From NCBI GenBank assembly GCA_009602735.1, contig WELA01003759.1, forward strand, positions 34,903 through 61,651: 26,749 nt of DNA, written 5' to 3'. Shown here one piece after another: positions 1-9,003 of this stretch. The DNA comes from Mesotaenium endlicherianum. Its lineage: Eukaryota > Streptophyta > Zygnematophyceae > Zygnematales > Mesotaeniaceae. The translations under genes were made by a program, and so were the position numbers. The notes below the pieces were generated by a model. It was given only the letters and a program-made list of their open reading frames with translations. It had not been told where the DNA came from and ran no database searches. Each line of letters begins with the position of its first letter. Within the stretch, counting starts at the first letter, position 1.

Positions 1-977
1 CTTTGCATAGACTTTACGCATCCATACGTTGACCTTTTCTCAATTTCCAAGTCACCAAAGTGTAGCGCGTTGAGTCACCTTCCGAATGGCACCGGGTTCG
101 CGTCATTTGGTCAAGTATCGAGCAAGATATGAGCGATCTAGTCCGCGTCACCTACCGGCCCCTAGCAGATCCTCACCAAAGGGCAATTTTTGTTTCAATG
201 TGCACATTCTTGCCTATTCGTGACCCCCTAAAACCCCTAGCTTGTGCGCACAAATCCGCGAGCCCCTTAGCCTACATAAGCTTTGTATTTCCATAGTATA
301 TGTGCATCATTGAGGCTATAACTTGGTGCCTGCATCACCTACTCCTAGAGGAAGCTTCCTCAATTTTCAGATCTACTTTTGAGGCGCTATCTAGGTAGGA
401 TCACCCAAGGTAAGCTCGGCCAATGAGAGAAACGTAGCATATCCTACGCACCTTGCTTTGATTGGTTTGAGTTATGCTTAGCCTATAGGAGTGCTAGTAC
501 ATGCCTTGTACACATTAGTGGACATAGGAGAGCCTCCTAGAGTGACTACATGCATTGGATCCGCCGCATACCCCGCCGGATTTCCAGGAGTATATACTTG
601 AGATAAATACTAGAGATGTCCCTAGAAGAGACATCTTTTAGAAGTCCATTATGCCAGGTGTAAGTAACAGAGATTATCAGTAAAGTTTACACTTTTAGCT
701 CTTGCGTTTTCAGGACCACTGAGTTACTCTCTTGTGAAGAGCAAGCCCTCCAGGCTTCCAGTCACTTGAAGAACTTCACAAGTGGTGAGCAAAGTCACAG
801 CTTAAGCCCTTGCCATAGGACTACTCTGAAGATCATGATGTGCTTCCAGTGATCTTTTGCGCTTCATTAGTTGTTTTCCTACCAGATTACAGTCTTGAGG
901 TGCTCACTTTGGAGAGCACACTTCCCTTACTTCTAAAAGATCTCTCTTTGCCTGCAAGCAATTAGAACCTTCAGCGT
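1..977. other. Leader region, no gene recognised
   Basis: No convincing coding region on either strand. It directly precedes the gag start at 978 and is probably the untranslated leader and/or part of the LTR of the host element. I found no TG...CA ends, no standard primer-binding site and no stretch repeated at the 3' side of the element. Visible details: an AT-rich TATA-like stretch near 591-612, a 7-bp stem (614-620 with 630-636, 9-nt loop) just after it, and an intron-like segment from the GTAAGT near 660 to the TTTTCAG near 711. All are weak on their own. Confidence 0.4.
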
Positions 978-3900
978 ATGCCTACCCGTAGTGGGCTTTC
1001 TTATCAGCCATACTACGAAGGGGTTAGTGGAGAAGACTCAGACTCAGATCTCAGCACTTTCACTGAACCCGCCCAAGAAGAGCAACCTGCTCTCCAGCAC
1101 ACAGCAGTTGCTTCTGAGCCATCTCCCCTGTGGGCTCACTACAATTTCTGGTATTACATGGTAGGTGACCAAGAGGTCAGGACTGACATGTCTGCCTACC
1201 GCTTCAGCGGTAGGCTAGGCACCTGTGATCTGGAAGATACTATCTCGGAGTTTCAGGCTGACTTCGCGGCTGCAAAGCTCAAGACACCCACGCTGACTAA
1301 GCGCGACGTCTTCGACACGCTTATGCGCTACCTCTCGCACGAGGCCCGCGACACCTTCCGTGAGAAAGAGGCCGAGCTCCGAACCCTTACTGAGCTTGTG
1401 GGTGACCCACCAGTGGCGACCCTGCTAGCTAATCGAGTGCAAGCCTTCTGGAACATCCTGAAGACAGACTTCCAGGCTGCAACTGAAGAGAAGGTGTACG
1501 AGCTGCACCATTTCTTCCGACGCAAGAACGAGACTATCCGCATGATGTACCGCCGCTTGGTACACCTCCGCCGCGATGTCGGCACTGTCACTGACCGGGA
1601 GGCCGCGGAGATCTTCTTGCGTGCTGTCGAGCCGCGTCTGAGGGAGAGGGCCGTAGTCCCCCTCATCGACCGCCACAGTTCAGAGTATTCTCTGGAGCAG
1701 GCCTACCTCTCCGTTGAGAAGCAGAGCTTGGCCGCCGCACGGAGCAACATTAGCGATCGTGTGGGCTTAGCATCCACGGGCGTGCGCCAGGAGGCCTCGA
1801 TGCTGCCGTCTTCTACGACGCGCACAACGCCTGCCCGCCAGCCCCAGTCGCAGCAGCAGCAGCCTCAGCGCTCTCAGCTGCCCCAGCAGACGCAGCAGCG
1901 CGGAGGTACGCGTGACCGCATTTCCATGGCTGCCACCACGAGCGATCCCTGCTGGTCCTGCGGTAAGATGGGCCACTCACGCCAGAACTGCACTCTCGCG
2001 CAGAATGGCAAGCCCGGCGACTGCACCTATTGTGGCAAGGCCGGCCACCTACAGATCGTCTGTCTGCAGAAGAAGCGCGACGTCGAGAACGGACGCGCTC
2101 GCAACGGCCCTACGCCTTCAGCAGGACAGCGAGGCGCACGCAACCCTCGTACGGGTGGCCGCCCCGCGATGACAGCAGCTACGGCCACGACGGACGCCGC
2201 ATTGATGCCTGGAGCCAACGACTGCAGCTTCGACGACGTCAGCGACGCCCTCGTGGAGGCCAACGCGGAGATCGCTAGACTCCGTGGCCTCGTCGACGTC
2301 GATGACTATGACGCGTGCGGAGCACTCCTCGCGTTCGCTCCACCGTCCTACGCCACAGAACTGACAGCTGGCTCACGCACAGCTTCAGCGTACACATCAG
2401 GCTCAGCGGCAGCGCCGCAGCCCCGCGCACGTCCGCGTTACGACGTAGCGCCCGCTGCCAGAGCTGCAGGCGCTCGCACAGGCAGCTCTGCTAGCCTTGT
2501 GCGCACCGCTCTGACAGCTGTCAGCAGCGACAGCCGGAGTCCCGACAGACTGCCGGATGGAAGGCTGCACGACTGCGCGGTTGCGCCATCTCCCGGCGCA
2601 AGCTCGCGCGCACGCGGGCCAGCCCGCGCGCCAGCCAAGGCCCCGACAGAGCCCCTGGCTTGCGCTTCCCTGCTGGCACCAGCAGGCCTCCCGTCGGCCC
2701 GCGTAGCGACAGCTGGCAGGCAGGGACGGGGGCACCTGGCGGCGTGCACGGCTACAACTGGGCCGGCCGCAGCCTCCCTCTTCGTTCGTGCGGCACTCCC
2801 GTGCGCAGCTCTGCGCACAGGCAGGGACAGCCGGTCCCCGCTGGCTGCTGCAGACAGCAGGCTCCAGCAGAACCCGCCACATGGCACGTGCACGGCAGGC
2901 GAGGCCGCCTCTGCCGACAGCAGCATGCACGCACGCACGCTGGCTCACACGCGCGCCCAGCGCACTGCGCTGCCAGGTCCACGGCACACCCGGCGACGCC
3001 ACGCCGTCGTCACAGCGGCAGCTGCAGCTGCGCAAAGCAGCTGCACCCACGCGCTGCCAAGTGGCGCGTGCGCGCAGGTCTGCACGGCCAGCGCAGCGAC
3101 GGCCGCAGCGGCCGCCACCCTCGGTCAGCAAGGGGGGGTCCTGACTGCGCTGTGCGGCCGGATCGCCGGCAAAAGCGCCGACAGCGCACCCGCAGCTGCG
3201 CACATCCAGGGCTCAGCCCCTGCCGCACACGTGCTGCCACTTGGCACGCGCGCATGGCCCGGCTCAGCCCGTACAGATCCAGCGGTCGGAGCAGCCACCC
3301 GCAGTCAGGGGGGGGCTATACCCACTGCGCCACGCGGCCGGATGTTCGATCGCGGTGCCGACGGCCCGCGCACGGTTGCGCACAGCCAGGGCCTAAACCC
3401 TGGCTGCGCACAAAACCCCGGCAGCAGCCCAACGCAGGCTGCCGGGGGGCCGGTTAGCCCACGCATCGGGGGGAGGGCGCTGCGATCTTTGCCCGGGGCA
3501 GCCGAGATAGACGGCGCCACCGGTCCAGTGACCCTGCCCCTCGGCCCCAGCAGCCACCAGGGGGCGCCACCTGGCAGCCTCCTGGCAGCCCCGACCGCGC
3601 CAGCAGCTGCAGCAACTGCTGCAGCCGCGGCCGCACACGCGCCGGGGTCCGCAACTTTTGCGGCCGAACCCGCGACCGGCTGCACGGCAGGCCTTGCGGC
3701 AGGCTGCGCAAGGAGTCCTGCGGCAGACAGTGCGGCAGTTTGCGCGGCAGGCTGCGCAGCAGGCCTCGCGGCGCGCCCTGCGGCAGACAGTGCGGCAATC
3801 TGCGCGGCAGGCTGCGCGGCAGGCGCGACGGCAGTTCCCGCCACCGGCTGCGCGGCAGGCGCGGCGGCAGATCTCGCAACGGGCCCCGCGGCAGGCCTCG

Positions 3901-4424
3901 CGGCAAGCTGCGCGCACGGCGCTGCAACAGGCCCCGCGGCAGAATGCGCGGCAGGTTTGCCGGCTGCGCCAGCAGCGGCCATTCTGGCCTGCTGCGCACG
4001 CGCGCAGCCACTCGGCAACCGCTCCGCAGTCGGGCGCGCGAGCCGCGAGCACACGCTCGCCGCACCGGCCAGTCGGCCCGTTGTTCCGCGTCGGGCCAGA
4101 CCAGGGACGCCGGACGGAGGAGGCACCGCGGCTGCCCCGTTCCTTCCGCATCCTGGAGCCTTCCACGACCTCAGCAGAGCCGACGCCACATGCGCTCGCT
4201 TCACCTATGACAACGGTGCAGCTCAGCGCCGAGGTCATCTCTTTAGCTCTGCACCGCATGCTGGCGGTCTCCTTCGCAGAGCTCGGCGTCTCTATGGAGG
4301 CAACGAGGCAGGCTGCTCAGCTGATGCTCCAGTCTTGCAGAGCCACGCTGCGCACCGCCGCCAGGAGGCCGACGGCCGATGCCGCCACCACGGCGCGATC
4401 CACGCCCGCGCGCCCTGCGCATGA
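978..4424 (+). CDS. Gag polyprotein of the host element, with low-complexity tail
   Basis: The 1,148-codon frame starts at an ATG. Residues about 75-260 resemble the retrotransposon gag capsid region (charged and helical, with an FWNILKTDF-type segment). Two perfect CX2CX4HX4C zinc knuckles follow at residues 325-338 and 349-362, as in nucleocapsid domains that bind the RNA genome. Glutamine-rich residues near 290-310 come from a CAG-rich stretch. From about residue 500 (nt 2480) on, the frame is alanine-rich low complexity that also stays open in other frames, so the true Gag C-terminus is unclear and may lie well before 4424. Protease and pol are in the +1 frame relative to gag, so a frameshift, splice or indel must lie between about 2.5 and 4.4 kb. 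Gag would form the cytoplasmic particle in which reverse transcription occurs. Confidence 0.7.
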   Translation: MPTRSGLSYQPYYEGVSGEDSDSDLSTFTEPAQEEQPALQHTAVASEPSPLWAHYNFWYYMVGDQEVRTDMSAYRFSGRLGTCDLEDTISEFQADFAAAKLKTPTLTKRDVFDTLMRYLSHEARDTFREKEAELRTLTELVGDPPVATLLANRVQAFWNILKTDFQAATEEKVYELHHFFRRKNETIRMMYRRLVHLRRDVGTVTDREAAEIFLRAVEPRLRERAVVPLIDRHSSEYSLEQAYLSVEKQSLAAARSNISDRVGLASTGVRQEASMLPSSTTRTTPARQPQSQQQQPQRSQLPQQTQQRGGTRDRISMAATTSDPCWSCGKMGHSRQNCTLAQNGKPGDCTYCGKAGHLQIVCLQKKRDVENGRARNGPTPSAGQRGARNPRTGGRPAMTAATATTDAALMPGANDCSFDDVSDALVEANAEIARLRGLVDVDDYDACGALLAFAPPSYATELTAGSRTASAYTSGSAAAPQPRARPRYDVAPAARAAGARTGSSASLVRTALTAVSSDSRSPDRLPDGRLHDCAVAPSPGASSRARGPARAPAKAPTEPLACASLLAPAGLPSARVATAGRQGRGHLAACTATTGPAAASLFVRAALPCAALRTGRDSRSPLAAADSRLQQNPPHGTCTAGEAASADSSMHARTLAHTRAQRTALPGPRHTRRRHAVVTAAAAAAQSSCTHALPSGACAQVCTASAATAAAAATLGQQGGVLTALCGRIAGKSADSAPAAAHIQGSAPAAHVLPLGTRAWPGSARTDPAVGAATRSQGGAIPTAPRGRMFDRGADGPRTVAHSQGLNPGCAQNPGSSPTQAAGGPVSPRIGGRALRSLPGAAEIDGATGPVTLPLGPSSHQGAPPGSLLAAPTAPAAAATAAAAAAHAPGSATFAAEPATGCTAGLAAGCARSPAADSAAVCAAGCAAGLAARPAADSAAICAAGCAAGATAVPATGCAAGAAADLATGPAAGLAASCAHGAATGPAAECAAGLPAAPAAAILACCARAQPLGNRSAVGRASREHTLAAPASRPVVPRRARPGTPDGGGTAAAPFLPHPGAFHDLSRADATCARFTYDNGAAQRRGHLFSSAPHAGGLLRRARRLYGGNEAGCSADAPVLQSHAAHRRQEADGRCRHHGAIHARAPCA
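2400..4150. repeat. GC-rich low-complexity stretch with degenerate short repeats
   Basis: About 1.7 kb of very GC-rich sequence dominated by GCGGCAGG/CTGCGC-type words. The clearest array is at 3690-3960, where one frame reads alanine/cysteine-rich and the +1 frame reads a repeating Arg-Gln-Ala pattern. Long open frames appear on both strands here because the composition suppresses stop codons, so openness is not evidence of coding in this stretch. Confidence 0.75.
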
Positions 4425-5334
4425 GCGCAGGATGATCAGCACTCCTAACGCCGCGTTTTTGGATAATTCGCAGGGAATCGTGCTCGTCAACACCCAGGCG
4501 CCGCAGCGCATCATGTTTGACACAGGAGCGCAGCCGGTTCTCATCAGCCTCCGCTACTTCCGTCAGCTGGGACTCTCTTCCGCTGACTTGGAGGACTCAC
4601 CGACGCGCATTAACACCGCCGCCGGCACGTCTGAGACCGTCGCCGGTCGCACGAGGTTGGCGCTACTGTTCACTCTGCGCCCAGGCATGGCAGACGAGAC
4701 AACCATCCATCGGCATGCCCTCGTCACTCCTTCCGAGTCCTTCGATGTGCTCCTAGGGCAAGACGTGCTCTTTCCCATTGGCGCCGCGGTCAACAACTGG
4801 GCAGAGCGCGTCTTCTATCGACCCGACTGGAGGACAGGGGGGACGCGCACCGCATCCTTGCCCCTTGACATTGTCGATTGCCGCCCAGCAGTGTCCGCTC
4901 TTTATGGCTTCATGGGACTGGACGATGGCCGGCCAGTGGTCAAGACCAATAAGGACGGGCATGAGGACGAGGAGATCTTCGTGGGGGTGGACCTGCTCAA
5001 GGCACAGGACGAGGAGCCGGACCTACTTAGTGCCGAGCTCCATCTCACGCCGCAGCAGCAGGCGGATGTCCTGGCAGCCCAGGCCAGGGAGCAGATCCGC
5101 ATCTGCACTGCCCACAGCGCGATGATGCGGCAGATGGCAGACGATGCCACTGAGGCCCTCGCCACGGCCAGCACAGCCATCGCTGCCGCCGCCCGTGCTC
5201 GCGGTGCGGTCGCAACGCCTACGACTCATCAGGGGGTCTTAGCCTCTCGCGGCGAGCCGTCCGCGAGGACCGACGTCCGCGTTCGCCACGACGTGCCTGT
5301 TGGCGTGGCCATTCAGTACGATATGGACTCTTAG
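3658..5334 (+). pseudogene. Protease-containing pol segment of the host element
   Basis: This frame is +1 relative to gag. The first ~150 codons are the Arg-Gln-Ala-rich low-complexity region; an ATG at 4207 opens a more normal sequence. A retropepsin-like aspartic protease follows, with the active-site motif FDTGA (Asp codon 4519-4521) and a later LLGQDVLF segment matching the usual second half of the retroviral-type fold. Such proteases act as dimers to cut Gag-Pol. Downstream is an acidic and alanine-rich linker. The frame ends at TAG 5332-5334, but the same frame is open again beyond it, so this looks like a nonsense mutation inside a longer pol rather than a natural end. Confidence 0.65.
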
Positions 5335-6444
5335 CCGCCCCCTCACGACGCCTCGCAGCAGACCGGCGAGACCTGGCCTCGCCCCACAGTATCCGAAGAC
5401 GAGGCCATGCGGCAGGCAGCTTATCCTCGCAGATCCGACGACCAGTCCCTCAAGAGTGAGGAGGAGACGCAGTGGGAGCGACTGCCAGACGCATCCGTCG
5501 AGGTACTCAGCGCGGCGCCACCGGAGGAGCCCCCGCCAGCTGCGCCTACGGCACGCCGGCAGCGCACACCTACTGGTCCGCCCGGCTTCAGCGCACCCAG
5601 CCAGCCCATGACTCACGACTGGCCCGGCAGGGCTCGCACCGACACCGCTGGACCCAGCCGTCCAGTGTCACACGACTGCTCGACGAGCCACGAGTGTCGC
5701 CGTATCGCACATTTGTTTGCGACGGGCCGGACTGCCGCGGCCTCCTCTAGCGCTGTCACACACTCCATACAGCAGCCAGCGCCCAGGCTAAGCGTCCGCA
5801 AGCCACACCGCACAACTCCGTCTATCTGCGCCCACCTGACCTACGCCCATCGCACTTGGCCGACCATCGGACCCGCTCGAGAGACCACTCCTCTCCGCGA
5901 GACGAGCCGCTCCCGATCGCTCACACCCCTTTGCGAGACGCGAGAGGTGACTCCCCTCCGCGAGACGCGCGCCCGCTCCTTCACGCCGCCCTACGACGAC
6001 AGGGACCGCACACCTCCTTACAATGACACGCGGGCCCGCGGGGACACGCCGCCATACGACGACACTCGAGACTGACGCCGCACTCCGCCCTTCCGGCCCC
6101 TCTCAATTAGCGACGACGCTCAGTCTTCTTCCGAGGCGCATTTTGTGATGCTGGCCCCTACAGCTCTTCGCGCCAGCATCCCTCGCAGCCACATCGCTGG
6201 CGACGGACCCCCCGGGTCACCTCCTCCCAAGGTGGCCCGCACCAACAGCATGCCGCCTAGTCGTCACCCATTTACGGCCGCCGCACGCACGCGGCTCATG
6301 TCTAGTCTCCGGCAGCCCCGGGACGCGCCCGTCCCACAAGGGCAGCCCCGGCCGCGAGTCCAGCTGGCCCCTCGCCGGCTAGTTTGATCCCCGCAGGAGG
6401 TCGACAGCTCCGAGCGCTCCGTCTGCACAGTCCCCTCTGCAGAC
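5335..6444 (+). pseudogene. Proline/arginine-rich pol linker with stops
   Basis: Same frame as the protease upstream and the methyltransferase downstream, interrupted by TGA at 6073-6075 and 6385-6387. The translation is rich in Pro, Arg, Thr and Ser. At 5880-6070 it carries a repeated short unit (PLRETR and PPYDD-like phrases). I recognise no domain. Its position suggests a spacer between protease and methyltransferase in the ancestral polyprotein; a separate ORF is the alternative. Confidence 0.45.
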
Positions 6445-8055
6445 ATGCGCGCACGCCAGCGGGCCTACTTCGACCCGCACCCCTACTTGACTCCGCGTCC
6501 CGTTCTCGACCAGCTGGCCCACGCGGCCTCGCACCAGACTGACCGCGCCCAATGTGACAGGTGGCAGCAGCTGTGCGCGGCCTCGGCCCGACGTCAGGCC
6601 TGCGCTGTCTCTCCCACAGCCCTGCAGGATGCGCGACTGCGGTGGCGCACCTACCAGGACCACGCACGGGAGGAGCGTCCGCAGCCGCTCACTGACCACA
6701 TCCCCGACCTTACGCGTGACTACACAGACCGTGCTGTGGCCGCCCTTCGCATGGCGCCACATCAGCACAGCGCCGAGCGTACCTTCCCGCCGCCCGCTCA
6801 GCCCGGCACCCCTGCCATAGGGTGTCGCCCACTTCCGACTCCTATCTGCGCAGACGCTCTAGACGAGCGGCCCGGCGGCATCGTCCTTGTCAAGCTCTTC
6901 GCCGGCATCGCCACCGGGTTACTCGCGACCTTACAGGCCAGCATCCCGGTGCGCCGCTACGTCTACGTCGATCCCGATCCTAAGGCCCAGCAGGTGGCCC
7001 GTCGGCAGATGGCGTTGGGCCACGAGCGGTTCCCTCACCTCCTTCCCGAGCACGCATTCCGCCGCGCTCAGACAGACTGGCCCATAAACATCCGCGACAT
7101 CACCGTCGAGCATGTCACCCGACTTGGGCCCATTGACCTTGTCATTGCCGGTTGGGAGTGCCAGGGCTTCTCAAGAGCCGGACGTGGCAGGGCGCTCAGT
7201 GATCCCCGCACAGCCCTCTTCTGGCACTTGCTCCGCTTCCTCAACATCATTGAGGATCGCCAGCCGCCACACACACTCTCGTGGGTCCTGGAGAACGTGG
7301 CCGCGCGCCACTATCGCCGACCCGCCGTTAGCGCCGACTTCGCTCTCTGCAGCAATTACGTCCGCCGCGAGGCCGTCATCGACGCTGCCCAAATTGGTTC
7401 CTTTGCGCACCGCGTCCGCGCCTACTTCACGAACCTGGACATGCCAGGTACTCTCGAGGCGTTGGCCGCCTCTCATCCACGTCACCCACGCACCGTTGAC
7501 TCCATCCTCGATGCCCCTCGTCTGGCCCAGCGCGTGACTGCACTGCCACATCCCTCCATGGCATAGTGTGAGGTCCTGCATAAGGTCACTCGCGCGCTGC
7601 CGACTTTTGTCAGCCGTTACGACAGCGACGCCTTCGTCGGGGATCAGCGCGGGATGGTCATCGACCTGGAGACTGGCATGTTCGACAGGCCGCGCCCAGC
7701 GGAGATGGAGCGTGCCATGGGCTTCCCGCCGCATCTTACACAAGTGGACGGTCTCACTGAGGTGAACCGCATTCGCCTCTTGGGGCAGGCGATCGACGCC
7801 AACGTCCTCACGTGGATTCTGCTGCAGACGCAGGCCTTGGCGCCTCTCTACGCCGCAGCCCGGCATCCCGAGCTACCTCGGCCTGCCCACGATATGGACG
7901 ATGACTCCACCAACGATGACAATCAGGCCCCACCCGGCACAACTTGGCATCCTCAGCGCGCAGGGCCTGCACCACCGGCGCGAGCGCGCCCCACCTCCCC
8001 ACCGCCGCGCACGGACGACTCTGGTTCGCTGGGGGGGGGACGACGGAGAGAGTAG
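6445..8055 (+). pseudogene. C5 cytosine-DNA methyltransferase domain of the host element
   Basis: The family transfers a methyl group from S-adenosylmethionine to carbon 5 of cytosine in DNA. Counting from the ATG at 6445: residues ~147-159 match motif I (VKLFAGIATG, cofactor loop); ~172-178 motif II (ending in VDPD); 236-243 motif IV, with catalytic Cys239 (codon 7159-7161) in WECQGFS; 283-285 ENV is motif VI; 323-325 RVR is motif VIII. TAG at 7564-7566 then interrupts the frame. Beyond it, still in frame, come motif IX (PRPAEMERAMGFP, from 7690) and motif X (GQAID, from 7783). The first ~130 residues and the Pro-rich tail after 7846 are linker. The domain sits between protease and reverse transcriptase and would have been part of Pol. 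Oddities are Glu instead of the usual Pro before the catalytic Cys, and the internal stop. A G-run at about 8031-8038 may hide an indel before the TAG at 8053. Confidence 0.85.
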
Positions 8056-8463
8056 TCCTCACAGCGACCCAGGGAGTCCCGGTCACCTTTTCTTTTTCCT
8101 CGCTCGCAGGCAGACGGTGCCAGGCAGCTGGCCGCAGCTGCCACGGTGCAGGTACCCGCGGCAGGCCGAGCGCCAACCGCTGCAGGGCAGGTGACACCTG
8201 CAGCACCACAGTCTACCCCAGCGGCAAGACAGGAGACTCCAGCAGGCCAGGCGACGCCACCAGCTCCACCGCCATGGAAGCTGGGGGGGACACTCACCAC
8301 GGCACAAGCTGCACAGTTGACGGCACTTCTAGACATGAGGCGCAGCACCAGCTTTGCCAGCGGCATGCACGATCTCGGGCGCTATCCGGGGGACCCCATG
8401 CGGATTACTCTCACGTCGCAGGAGCCCATTTTCCTGAAGCGTTATCGCTACAGCCACTTCGAG
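8056..8463 (+). pseudogene. N-terminal part of host-element reverse transcriptase, cut by insertion
   Basis: The same frame continues from the methyltransferase. A Pro/Ala/Gln-rich spacer is followed from about 8280 by the segment that normally precedes gypsy reverse transcriptase (a 'dLG' phrase, then 'PIFLKRYRYS'). The coding sequence stops being homologous exactly at 8463, where the nested LTR begins, and resumes in the same frame at 15473. Bases 8464 onward in this frame are LTR, not coding. A pyrimidine-rich tract ending in CAG at ~8090-8110 could be a splice acceptor but is not needed to explain the frame. Confidence 0.8.
8459..8463. repeat. Target-site duplication, left copy (TCGAG)
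   Basis: TCGAG immediately precedes the first base of the 5' LTR and is repeated directly after the 3' LTR at 15468-15472. Five bases is the usual size for Ty3/gypsy integration. Confidence 0.93.
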
Positions 8464-8966
8464 TGTAGTGATTTGAGTTATTATATATTGGTATACATAT
8501 ATTTTAATGTTTTCAAATATATTTGGAGTGGTATTGTGTGGAGTCAAGTGTGAATAGGTACTCTAGTAACTTGGTTCATGTCCTTTGAACCTTCCAAGGC
8601 ATTTTCGAAGTTAGAGGAAAGACCTAGAAGAACTCCATGTGGCAAAAGTCAGATGTGCCATTTTTAGGTCAAAAGGACATGTGTACATTATTCTAGAAAG
8701 AGGTGGCAAGTTTTGGGATGTGTTGGGTGCCAACACATCAACATACACCTTCCTAGAAATTACTTATGTAGCAAGTATATAAACAAGAGCTAGAACATAG
8801 AAAGACATTCCAGAATCACTCTTGTACTTGCCAAAATCCAGAAATATATTAACTTTCAAGAAGCCATCTCTCTTTCAAGAAGCTACCACTTGTGTTCAAA
8901 GATCCTTGTCTTGAATAGATAAAGTATTCTGTTTTACTAAGTACTTTATCTATCTGTTTCACTACA
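8464..8966 (+). repeat. 5' LTR of the nested chromovirus (503 bp)
   Basis: It begins TGTAGTGA and ends TCACTACA, an 8-bp inverted terminal pair. It is AT-rich compared with the host element. A TATA box lies at 8776-8783. Positions 8816-8966 are repeated at 15317-15467. It would provide the promoter (U3) and the RNA start and end signals. Confidence 0.95.
8776..8783 (+). promoter_or_regulatory. LTR TATA box (TATATAAA)
   Basis: A perfect TATATAAA inside the LTR, about 190 bp before its end. Transcription would start roughly 25-35 bp downstream, near 8805-8815, which sets the U3/R border. Confidence 0.75.
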
Positions 8967-8967
8967 G

Positions 8968-8985
8968 TGGTATCGGAGCTAGGCA
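8968..8985 (+). promoter_or_regulatory. Primer-binding site, initiator tRNA-Met type
   Basis: TGGTATCGGAGCTAGG lies one base after the LTR end. It resembles the TGGTATCAGAGC site used by many plant LTR elements, complementary to the 3' end of initiator tRNA-Met, with an A-to-G change at position 8 and another mismatch further in. Minus-strand DNA synthesis would start here. A host tRNA with compensating bases would explain the differences. Confidence 0.8.
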
Positions 8986-9003
8986 CTTTGGTAGCACAAG
9001 AAG

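Noticed and set aside
1..977. 5' LTR of the host element
   Set aside because: No matching sequence at the 3' side, no defined ends and no primer-binding site, so it is listed only as a leader.
2403..4259. Several long minus-strand open frames in the GC-rich stretch
   Set aside because: The composition suppresses stops in all frames and the translations are Ala/Arg/Cys low complexity only.
5880..6070. CRISPR-like or satellite array
   Set aside because: The short repeated phrases are irregular and protein-level (PLRETR, PPYDD); there are no uniform repeats and spacers.
6145..6387. Separate small gene in the pol linker
   Set aside because: Same frame as the flanking pol segments and bounded only by TGA codons; better read as part of one interrupted polyprotein.
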